DNA of 7,689 nt, from assembly GCA_023427705.1 (NCBI GenBank), contig JAEZAL010000170.1, positions 1-7,689 on the forward strand, read 5' to 3'. Made by a program: the position numbers and the translations under genes. This document shows, piece after piece, positions 1 through 7,009 of this stretch (positions within the stretch are counted from its first letter, which is position 1; every line of letters begins with the position of its first letter). Source of the stretch: Bacillota bacterium (lineage in GTDB: Bacteria > Bacillota > Clostridia > Clostridiales > Clostridiaceae). The notes beneath the pieces were generated by a model. It saw only the letters and a program-made list of their open reading frames with translations. It searched no databases and was not told where the DNA came from.

Positions 1-2
1 TA

Positions 3-1652
3 GGAGCTCCTCTAAATTTTAAAAATGTACTATTTAATTGTGCCTACATAATATTTAATGGAAAATTACTTGGAATTGTTCCAAAATCATATGTTCCAAA
101 TTATAGTGAATTTTATGAAAAACGTTGGTTTAGTGAAGGTCTTGGTATAATTGATGAAAAAGTTGATTTTGATTTTCAAAAGGATGTACCATTTGGAACT
201 AACTTAATCTTTAATTCTGGTAAGTATACGTTTGGATTTGAAGTTTGTGAAGACCTTTGGGTTACTATTCCACCTAGTTCTCATCTTTCACTTTTAGGAG
301 CAAATATCATAGGAAACTTATCTGCTTCTAATGAATTAGTAAGTAAAAAAGATTATAGAGAAGCTTTAATTTCAAATCAAAGTGCTAGATGTATGTCTGC
401 ATATATTTATTCTTCAGCTGGCGTTCATGAATCAACTACTGATTTACTATTTAGTGGCCATTTACTTATTGCTGAAAATGGAACAATGCTTAAAGAAAAT
501 GAAAGATTCCAAAGAGATAATCAAGTTATTTATTCTTACATAGATATATTTAGACTAAATAGTGAAAGGCTTAAAAATATAAGTTATAGAGATGCTTCAA
601 GAATTACACCTTTTGATGCTAAAATAATTAATTTTAATTATAAGGAAAATAATATAGATAACTTTGATAGATATATAGATAAGCATCCTTTTGTGCCTTC
701 TAATACTATTCAAAGAGAAGAAAGATGTAAAGAAATATTTAATATTCAAGCCTCCGCACTAGCAAAGAGATTGGAACATACTAACTTAAAAAAAACTGTT
801 ATAGGTATATCTGGAGGACTTGATTCTACCTTAGCATTACTTGTAGTTGTAAAAACATTTAAACTTTTAGGTATAGATAATAAAAATATAATTACAATAA
901 CAATGCCTGGCTTCGGTACTACAGATAGAACATATAACAATGCACTAACACTATGTAAAGAACTAGGTTGCGATTTAAGAGAAATTAATATAGTAAAAGC
1001 TGCTTTACAGCACTTTGAAGATATAGGTCATGATAAAGATATTCATGATGTAACATATGAAAATGTTCAAGCTAGAGAAAGAACCCAAATTCTTATGGAT
1101 TTAGCTAATAAAGAAGGTGGACTATTAATTGGTACTGGTGATCTTTCAGAACTTGCTCTAGGATGGTGCACTTATAATGGAGATCATATGAGTATGTATT
1201 CTGTTAACCCATCAATCCCAAAAACTTTAGTTAGATACCTTGTTAGATATGTAGCTGAAAAAGAATCGACTAAAGAAGTATCTGAAACATTATTAGATAT
1301 ACTAGATACTCCTGTTAGTCCAGAGTTACTTCCAAAGTCTGATAGTGGTGAAATAACTCAAAAGACAGAAGATATAGTTGGCCCATATGAATTACATGAC
1401 TTTTTCTTATATCATTTTATTAAGCATGGCTCTTCTAAAGAAAGAATTCAATTCTTAGCAGAAGAAGCATTTAAAAATGATTATAGTAAAGAAGAAATAC
1501 AAAAATGGTTAGATAAATTTATATATAGATTCTTTACTCAACAATTTAAGAGAAGCGCATTGCCTGATGGTCCAAAAGTTGGTACTATCTCATTAAGCCC
1601 ACGTGGTGATTGGAGAATGCCTTCTGACGCTTCTTTTAACTCATTTAAATAA
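3..1652 (+). CDS. nadE: Glutamine-dependent NAD+ synthetase, 5'-truncated by window edge
   Basis: This enzyme catalyses the last step of NAD+ synthesis: ATP-dependent amidation of nicotinic acid adenine dinucleotide in the cytoplasm, using ammonia released from glutamine. The frame is open from base 3, so 549 residues are visible; the family is usually about 640-680 residues, so roughly 90-130 are missing upstream. The N-terminal part is a nitrilase-type glutaminase: the catalytic Lys lies in VPKSYVPNY (codon 84-86) and the nucleophile Cys in EVCEDLW (codon 246-248). The C-terminal part is the ammonia-dependent synthetase, with the ATP pyrophosphatase loop SGGLDS (810-827), then GTGDLSELALGW and a C-terminal LPDGPKVG segment. 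Both halves look intact, so this is the bifunctional form. The ATG at 393 is internal, because starting there would remove the catalytic Cys. The gene converges on the response regulator gene and shares a terminator with it. It is probably unrelated in function to the sugar genes. Confidence 0.96.
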   Translation, partial: GAPLNFKNVLFNCAYIIFNGKLLGIVPKSYVPNYSEFYEKRWFSEGLGIIDEKVDFDFQKDVPFGTNLIFNSGKYTFGFEVCEDLWVTIPPSSHLSLLGANIIGNLSASNELVSKKDYREALISNQSARCMSAYIYSSAGVHESTTDLLFSGHLLIAENGTMLKENERFQRDNQVIYSYIDIFRLNSERLKNISYRDASRITPFDAKIINFNYKENNIDNFDRYIDKHPFVPSNTIQREERCKEIFNIQASALAKRLEHTNLKKTVIGISGGLDSTLALLVVVKTFKLLGIDNKNIITITMPGFGTTDRTYNNALTLCKELGCDLREINIVKAALQHFEDIGHDKDIHDVTYENVQARERTQILMDLANKEGGLLIGTGDLSELALGWCTYNGDHMSMYSVNPSIPKTLVRYLVRYVAEKESTKEVSETLLDILDTPVSPELLPKSDSGEITQKTEDIVGPYELHDFFLYHFIKHGSSKERIQFLAEEAFKNDYSKEEIQKWLDKFIYRFFTQQFKRSALPDGPKVGTISLSPRGDWRMPSDASFNSFK

Positions 1653-1657
1653 TAAAT

Positions 1658-1720
1658 AAAATAAGAATCTGATCTGCTGGAAGTTTATATTATTACTTCT
1701 GCTCATCCGATTCTTATTTT
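1658..1720. terminator. Bidirectional intrinsic terminator between nadE and the response regulator gene
   Basis: A 12-bp perfect stem pairs 1658-1669 (AAAATAAGAATC) with 1709-1720. It continues past one mismatch into 1671-1673/1705-1707, then into an imperfect upper stem (AAGT/ACTT at 1681-1684/1695-1698 plus G-C and wobble pairs) with an AT-rich loop around 1685-1694. On the + strand the stem runs into seven T residues (1717-1723). On the minus strand the outgoing tail (1660 down to about 1645) reads as a T-rich tract. It therefore can end transcription of both convergent genes. On the minus strand the stem begins one base after the response regulator stop codon. Confidence 0.85.
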
Positions 1721-1721
1721 T

Positions 1722-3308
1722 TTATTTTAAGTTTTTTCTATACTGTAATGGTGTTTTTCCTTTTAATTGTACAAATTTATTTATAAAATAATCTGTATTA
1801 TTATATCCAACTAATTCTGCAATTTTATATATTTTTTCATTACTATTAATTATTAATTCTTCAGCTCTGTCAATTCTATATGAATTTAAATAATCTTTAA
1901 ATGACATATTATATTCCTTTTTAAAGACTTGTCCTAAATATGCGCTATTAATATAATATTTTTCTCCTAAAGATTTTAAACTTAATTTCTCCATATAGTG
2001 TTCAGCTATTTCCTTATCTATATGATGTAAAATCCCTTTAGAATTACTTTGTCTAATTTGAAATAAATAATTTGAGAACTCTAAAGAAAATTTCTTTAAA
2101 TATTTTGAACTACCTCTACTTATATGTTCCTTAAATGCTCCTAAGCTTATATATTGAACAATTTTTTGTTGATCAACATCCTCATCTATATTTTTAGCTA
2201 TATTTATAAGATTACATAGTAAGTAGTTAATATTTATAGTTATCATATCTATATCTATAAAATGATTTTTAAAGCTAATATAAAAATTATCAACACATTC
2301 TATTATTTTCCCTTTATTATTTTCATCAATTGCTTTAATTAAATCATCCATATATTTAATTTCTATTGTATATCTTTTATCATTATTAATTATGTCATCA
2401 TAATAAGAAATATTCTCATCTATTGAGAAATTTGAAAACATTCTTGCTATGATAGATGACTTATATGATATTTCAAGCTCTTCTATATTAAAAACTTCTT
2501 GTCCTATGTAAATATAAAAGTCATATTTATACCCTTCTCTTATATAATTAGTAAGTTGTTCTATATATTCTTTTTCACTAATATTTTTTTCTCTTGATAG
2601 TCTTTTTTCATAAATAAAACCAATATCATAACAATCTTTTTCATTAATTACATCATATACAACATTGTATTGATTTTCCCCTAACCAATCTAATATCCTT
2701 TTATATAATTTATGTTGCCCTAACTTTTTTTCTTCCTGAGATAAATTTATAAATTTATTATCACTATAATTTACTTCTATATTTATATATCTAAGTTTAC
2801 TTTTAGGATTAAATCTTTGCTTTACATAATTTAAGCCTTCTTTATCATATAATCCCAGAATTAATTCACTTAAATACTTATTATATATAAGTTTTTCATT
2901 ATTTTGTCTTTCTTCTTTTTCAAGAAAAGCATCAGTATAGTTCTGCTGCATTTTTCTTAAGGAATTAATAAGTTCTTCTCTTTGTATTGGTTTTAAAATA
3001 TAATCATGAACATTATACTTAATTGCTTTTCTAGCATATTCAAACTCACTAAATCCGCTTAATACAATAAAATTAATTTCTCTATCAATATTCTCAATTA
3101 TATATTCTATAAGTTCAAGCCCATCCATTTTAGGCATTCTAATATCCGTTATTACTAAATCTATTTCTTTTTCTTTTATTTTTTCTATAGCATTTAATCC
3201 ATTTTCAGATTCATCTACAATTTCATACCCATACTTTTCCCAATCAATTAAAACCTTTAATCCTTGCCTAATAAATGGTTCATCATCTACTATTAAAGTT
3301 TTAATCAT
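1722..3308 (-). CDS. YesN-type response regulator, REC plus AraC-family DNA-binding domain
   Basis: This is a cytoplasmic transcription factor activated by phosphorylation; 528 residues. Residues 1-120 form a CheY-like receiver: acidic pair Asp8/Asp9, phospho-acceptor Asp55 in TDIRMPKMDG, switch Ser84 and conserved Lys106 in LKP. Residues about 130-410 are a long divergent middle region; the part around 170-290, ending in YIGQEVFNIEELEISYK, resembles the degenerate GGDEF-like segment of YesN proteins. Residues about 425-527 are an AraC/XylS double helix-turn-helix, with helices at about 442-470 (SLKSLGEKYYINSAYLGQVF) and 492-520 (KIAELVGYNNTDYF, then GKTPLQYR). Its start overlaps the kinase stop by 4 nt (ATGA) and is preceded by AAGGAG at 3323-3318, which supports translational coupling. 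Its partner is almost certainly the adjacent kinase. The likely target is the promoter of the linked carbohydrate operon or transporter genes, which is inference. No defect is visible. Confidence 0.95.
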   Translation of the reverse strand: MIKTLIVDDEPFIRQGLKVLIDWEKYGYEIVDESENGLNAIEKIKEKEIDLVITDIRMPKMDGLELIEYIIENIDREINFIVLSGFSEFEYARKAIKYNVHDYILKPIQREELINSLRKMQQNYTDAFLEKEERQNNEKLIYNKYLSELILGLYDKEGLNYVKQRFNPKSKLRYINIEVNYSDNKFINLSQEEKKLGQHKLYKRILDWLGENQYNVVYDVINEKDCYDIGFIYEKRLSREKNISEKEYIEQLTNYIREGYKYDFYIYIGQEVFNIEELEISYKSSIIARMFSNFSIDENISYYDDIINNDKRYTIEIKYMDDLIKAIDENNKGKIIECVDNFYISFKNHFIDIDMITININYLLCNLINIAKNIDEDVDQQKIVQYISLGAFKEHISRGSSKYLKKFSLEFSNYLFQIRQSNSKGILHHIDKEIAEHYMEKLSLKSLGEKYYINSAYLGQVFKKEYNMSFKDYLNSYRIDRAEELIINSNEKIYKIAELVGYNNTDYFINKFVQLKGKTPLQYRKNLK

Positions 3309-5092
3309 AAAATCTCTCTCCTTTTAAACTCGTCTATAGATATTTTTATTGTAATGTCTGTTCCTTCATTTTCCTCACTTTCAATTTCAAAATATACATT
3401 ATTATTAAAGTACATTTTCATTCTCAAATATGCATTAAAAATACCTATACTTTTTTCTTCACTTAATGAATCAAAACTCGAATTTTCTATTCTCGTTCTT
3501 ATTTTTTCTAACAAACTATTTGATATCCCTTTTCCAGTATCTGAAATTTCAATATATAAAAACTCTTCATCACTAAAAATAGACACACTTATCCCTGCAT
3601 TATATGGTATCTTTTCTATTCCATGTATACATGAATTTTCAACAAAGGTTAATACAGATAACTTTGGAATTTTATACTTCTTACATTCTTCTTTAATATA
3701 AAAATTATAAGATAACTTTTCTCCAAATCTATATCTTTGTATATTAATATAATTATTTACAAAGATCATTTCTTCTTCAATAGTTATGTTATCTTCCCCC
3801 CAATTTATTGTTTTTCTAAGTAATAAAGAAAGTTTTTCTATTATTTCTGCTGTTTCATCTTCATTTTTAATAAGACTTCTCATTCTTATAGTTTCTAGTG
3901 TATTAAACATAAAATGAGGATTAATTTGGCTTTGTAATGCTTTAAGCTCTGCTTGTTTTTTTGCTAACTGAAGAATTTTTTTCTCTGCATCTTCTTTAAA
4001 AACAACTTCTATTAATTGTTTAATTTTTAAAACCATTAAGTTATAACTTTTTATTAAACTACCAATCTCATCATTTCCCTCAACAGTTTCTATTATATAA
4101 AACTCTTCATTTTCTACTTTATTTAAATAAGTACTTATTATTCTTATTCTATTTATTAATGATTTTGATATTAAACTTATTATTATAGTTGGAAACAATA
4201 AGTTAAATATAATTAAACTAGCAAAAAGTTTACCTGATCCTTTTAAAACTAAAAATGTCTTCTCATCTTCCTCAGTAAATATAATATCCCATTCATTCCT
4301 AGATTCATATAAATTTAATTTTTGCTTAATTAAAATATCATTTTCATCTATTATATCTATCTTTTTAAAATCTTCTTTAGGAGAATAAATCCCTTTATTG
4401 GATAATAGTATTAAATCCTTATTAACTATATATAAAGTTTCATTCATTTGCTCATTTAATATATTACTTAATAAAGCTTCATAGTTTATATCTATCTTTA
4501 CAATCTTTTCTTTACCATCTTTAAAATAATTAATCTTTCTAACAACACTTATAGTTCTCGGAGATATAGGATCTGCATATAATTTTCTACTTTCATCATA
4601 TTCCACTGTAATAGTTGTACTTTTACTATTTTCATGAAACTGCTTGTACCACTCTTTATTTCTAACTTCTGGTGTTAATTTAAATATATTAGCACTATTA
4701 ATTATACTATTATTATCCACATAAATATTTATACTAGATATGTGTTGTGGATTATAGTAATCTTTCAGTACAGTATCTCTTAAAAGCATAAAATATTTAT
4801 CGTAATATTCAACAGGTGTATTATAATTAGTTGATATTATCGTATTTAAATCTTCATCAGAATTTATATGGTTACTAAGCATAATACATTCTTCTATAAC
4901 TCGATTTAAATTATAAGTTACTCTATCAATTACATGTTCAATATTAATTCTCTTTTCCTTCTTTTCATTATTTCTAACTGTATATAACATTATAAAGTTA
5001 CTTACAATCATAGGAATTAATACACAAATAACATATATCATTAATAATTTAGATTTAATGCTAGCATTATTTAATACACCTTTAATTTTCAT
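3305..5092 (-). CDS. YesM-type membrane sensor histidine kinase
   Basis: This is the sensor of a two-component system, 595 residues, predicted in the cytoplasmic membrane. Transmembrane helix 1 is at about 15-37 and helix 2 at about 289-309. Between them lie about 250 extracellular residues, whose size and position suit a Cache-type ligand domain, although the ligand cannot be read from sequence. A HAMP-like linker follows (about 310-363, with NDEIGSLIKSYN), then a helical, coiled-coil-like stretch (about 366-388). The His_kinase dimerisation motif is QSQINPHFMFNTLE, with phospho-acceptor His393. The ATPase domain has the N box FVENSCIHG (Asn486), the G1 box DTGKGI (Asp518) and a G2-like SIGIFNAYLRMKM near 548-560, so it looks catalytically complete. 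The gene starts 32 nt after the esterase stop, with AAGGG 7 nt upstream of the ATG, and no terminator lies in the gap. It is likely co-transcribed with the enzymes it would control. YesM-family kinases in Firmicutes commonly sit beside carbohydrate uptake and breakdown genes. Confidence 0.95.
   Translation of the reverse strand: MKIKGVLNNASIKSKLLMIYVICVLIPMIVSNFIMLYTVRNNEKKEKRINIEHVIDRVTYNLNRVIEECIMLSNHINSDEDLNTIISTNYNTPVEYYDKYFMLLRDTVLKDYYNPQHISSINIYVDNNSIINSANIFKLTPEVRNKEWYKQFHENSKSTTITVEYDESRKLYADPISPRTISVVRKINYFKDGKEKIVKIDINYEALLSNILNEQMNETLYIVNKDLILLSNKGIYSPKEDFKKIDIIDENDILIKQKLNLYESRNEWDIIFTEEDEKTFLVLKGSGKLFASLIIFNLLFPTIIISLISKSLINRIRIISTYLNKVENEEFYIIETVEGNDEIGSLIKSYNLMVLKIKQLIEVVFKEDAEKKILQLAKKQAELKALQSQINPHFMFNTLETIRMRSLIKNEDETAEIIEKLSLLLRKTINWGEDNITIEEEMIFVNNYINIQRYRFGEKLSYNFYIKEECKKYKIPKLSVLTFVENSCIHGIEKIPYNAGISVSIFSDEEFLYIEISDTGKGISNSLLEKIRTRIENSSFDSLSEEKSIGIFNAYLRMKMYFNNNVYFEIESEENEGTDITIKISIDEFKRREIL
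3318..3323 (-). promoter_or_regulatory. Ribosome binding site of the response regulator gene
   Basis: On the minus strand AAGGAG lies 9 nt before the ATG at 3308, inside the last codons of the kinase gene. It fixes the regulator start and fits coupled translation through the ATGA overlap. Confidence 0.8.
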
Positions 5093-5099
5093 AAATTTA

Positions 5100-5104
5100 C
5101 CCTT
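5100..5104 (-). promoter_or_regulatory. Ribosome binding site of the histidine kinase gene
   Basis: The 32-nt gap between the esterase and kinase genes carries AAGGG 7 nt before the kinase ATG, preceded by a second purine-rich AGAGG at 5110-5106. There is no GC-containing hairpin in the gap, so readthrough from the esterase gene is expected. Confidence 0.7.
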
Positions 5105-5124
5105 ACCTCTAATAATTTTTAAAA

Positions 5125-6990
5125 TTAGAACTTATCCTCTGTCGTAAATGGTGAAGCTGGCAATCCCTCTTTATTATAAAAATTTATATAGCTTGCTCCA
5201 TCTTTAAACGCATATCGTACTGATTTAGGATTCTCAACCTTATTACTCCAAACTTCTATATAATCATCTTTAATATTTGCATTAGCTTGGTAATAGATAT
5301 TATCCTCTCCACATATTTCGAAGTTTTTTAAATCTCCTCTTATATTGAGTAATTGACTCTTACTGTTTTCAAAAAATATATCTATTTTATTTTTATTTTT
5401 TTTAGCTTCCTTATATAAAGGTCCATTACAAACTATATCTTCTCCATAAAACTTATTAATAGCTAATAATGATAACCTTCTTGCTACTTCCTTTTTATTA
5501 AATGGGTGTAGCTCATTATTTTCTCCAATATCTATTGTGACAACCATTCCTGTATTAATATTTTTTAATGATCTTCTTTGAGCTTCCCTTAATCTTGCCC
5601 AGTTAATATCAACTGATACATTAGATGGATCAGAATAGTTTGCTAATTGAACATATAAGAAAGGAAATTCTCCTATCTCCCAGTTACTACGCCATTCTTT
5701 TACTAAGCTTTCAAATAAATCTTCATAATCATCTGGATATCCTGTATTAGATTCTCCTTGATACCAGATTACTCCTGATATAGCATAATCTCTTAATGGA
5801 TAAATAACTGAATTATATAACCCTGTAGGCATATATTCAAAATGAGTTCTATCAAAATTACTATCCATCTTACATCCTATTTTGTATTTCCACCCACCAG
5901 ATAATTCAATTTCTTCATTATCAAAAACTAATTTATAAGGCTTATCACCTATAAAACCTCCTATACTAGTACAACTTGTTACTCGTAAGGCTATTATATT
6001 TCTTCCTTCTTTTAATAAATCTTTACTTACAATATATTTTCTTGGTGGATATCTATATTCAGTTTTTCCAACTAAAGTTCCATTTATATAAGCTTCATCA
6101 GCATCTATAATATTTCCTAAATAAAGTTTAGCTTCAGAATCTGATAAGCTTTTAGATAAATAAAATTCTTTTCTAAACCATACTACACCGTTTACTTTGT
6201 CTAAGACTGTGTCTCTCCACATTCCAGGGATTACAAATTCACCCCAATTATAATCATCTAGATTCTCAAGATTCCATTTATTTAATCCTTCATCTATTAA
6301 ATCCCTTGTTTCAAACCAAGAATTTATTCTATCATCATCTTCCTTTTGTTTGCTTTTAACATAATTTTCATCCTTACAACTAGCGATTAAATCGTCCAAT
6401 CTATTAAATTTTTTCAATTCTTCTTCACTAATCCAAGATTCTATTGGCGTTCCTCCAACTGCTGTTGAAATTAAGCCAATTGGAACTTTATATCTGTTAT
6501 ATAGTTCTTTAGCAAAGAAATATCCTATGGCACTAAACTCTAGCACTGCATCTCCAGTTGCTGATTTCCAAGTTCCATCTTCTAAATCTTCTTGTGGCCC
6601 TTGAAAATTATAGTTTTTACTAGCTAAAAATTGTCTTATATTACTATTCGAATATTCTGATATTTCTTCTTGATATAACTCCATTACTCTTTCTATAGGT
6701 AATTCCATATTTGATTGCCCACTACATAACCATACATCACCAATTAAAATATCTTTAATTCTCATTTCATTTTCACTTATTATTACCATATCATAAGGTC
6801 CACCAGGTTGTAAATCATTTAATTTAACCTGCCATCTACCTTCACGATCTGAATATGTTTCATAAATTTCATTTAAAAACTTAACTTTTATTTTTTTATT
6901 CTTTTGCGCTTTTCCATATATCTTAGTTTTATTTCCTCGTTGGATAACCATACCATCACTTAAAATGCTGGATAAACTAATATCACTCAT
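5125..6990 (-). CDS. SGNH-fold carbohydrate acetylesterase (sialate O-acetylesterase family), probably acting on acetylated xylo-oligosaccharides
   Basis: This enzyme hydrolyses O-acetyl esters on sugars. It has 621 residues from the chosen start at 6990, where GAAAGG (7006-7001) sits 10 nt upstream. A further in-frame ATG at 7080 would add 30 non-conserved residues lying inside the upstream gene. No signal peptide is seen, so it should be cytoplasmic. Residues 1-85 are a small beta domain. The SGNH core opens with WLCSGQSNMELP (nucleophile Ser93), then LISTAVGGTPIESW (about 173-186). A beta-sandwich domain of about 250-375 resembling glycosidase sugar-binding domains (VVWFRKEF, AYINGTLVG, NIIALRV) is inserted. 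The core resumes with GVIWYQGESN (about 406-415) and ends with the catalytic His495 in NELHP; the acidic partner is likely just before it. Automated naming would say sialate O-acetylesterase, but no sialic acid genes are present here. The GH43 neighbour, 19 nt upstream, points to xylan acetyl groups. Family certainty is high; substrate is inference. Confidence 0.88.
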   Translation of the reverse strand: MSDISLSSILSDGMVIQRGNKTKIYGKAQKNKKIKVKFLNEIYETYSDREGRWQVKLNDLQPGGPYDMVIISENEMRIKDILIGDVWLCSGQSNMELPIERVMELYQEEISEYSNSNIRQFLASKNYNFQGPQEDLEDGTWKSATGDAVLEFSAIGYFFAKELYNRYKVPIGLISTAVGGTPIESWISEEELKKFNRLDDLIASCKDENYVKSKQKEDDDRINSWFETRDLIDEGLNKWNLENLDDYNWGEFVIPGMWRDTVLDKVNGVVWFRKEFYLSKSLSDSEAKLYLGNIIDADEAYINGTLVGKTEYRYPPRKYIVSKDLLKEGRNIIALRVTSCTSIGGFIGDKPYKLVFDNEEIELSGGWKYKIGCKMDSNFDRTHFEYMPTGLYNSVIYPLRDYAISGVIWYQGESNTGYPDDYEDLFESLVKEWRSNWEIGEFPFLYVQLANYSDPSNVSVDINWARLREAQRRSLKNINTGMVVTIDIGENNELHPFNKKEVARRLSLLAINKFYGEDIVCNGPLYKEAKKNKNKIDIFFENSKSQLLNIRGDLKNFEICGEDNIYYQANANIKDDYIEVWSNKVENPKSVRYAFKDGASYINFYNKEGLPASPFTTEDKF

Positions 6991-7000
6991 AGTTATTAAT

Positions 7001-7006
7001 CCTTTC
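7001..7006 (-). promoter_or_regulatory. Ribosome binding site that decides the esterase start
   Basis: On the minus strand GAAAGG precedes the ATG at 6990 by 10 nt, in the 19-nt gap after the GH43 stop codon at 7010-7012. It favours the 621-residue product beginning MSDISLSSIL over the longer version from 7080. Confidence 0.7.
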
Positions 7007-7009
7007 AAA

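Noticed and set aside
746..940. Minus-strand 64-residue reading frame
   Set aside because: It lies wholly antisense to the conserved ATP-binding region of nadE and resembles no protein; a shadow of the real gene.
393..1652. nadE starting at the ATG at 393
   Set aside because: The frame is open and conserved from base 3; a start at 393 would cut off the glutaminase Lys and the catalytic Cys codon at 246-248.
3354..3701. Plus-strand 115-residue reading frame
   Set aside because: It is antisense to the ATPase domain of the histidine kinase and has no independent support.
5114..5126. Near-palindrome AATTTTTAAAATT between the esterase and kinase genes, considered as a terminator or operator
   Set aside because: It is made only of A and T, with no GC stem or following T-run; such palindromes are expected by chance in DNA this AT-rich.
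5125..6990. Sialic acid catabolism locus
   Set aside because: Only the esterase family name suggests it; no sialic acid lyase, kinase, epimerase or transporter is visible and the neighbour is a GH43 enzyme.
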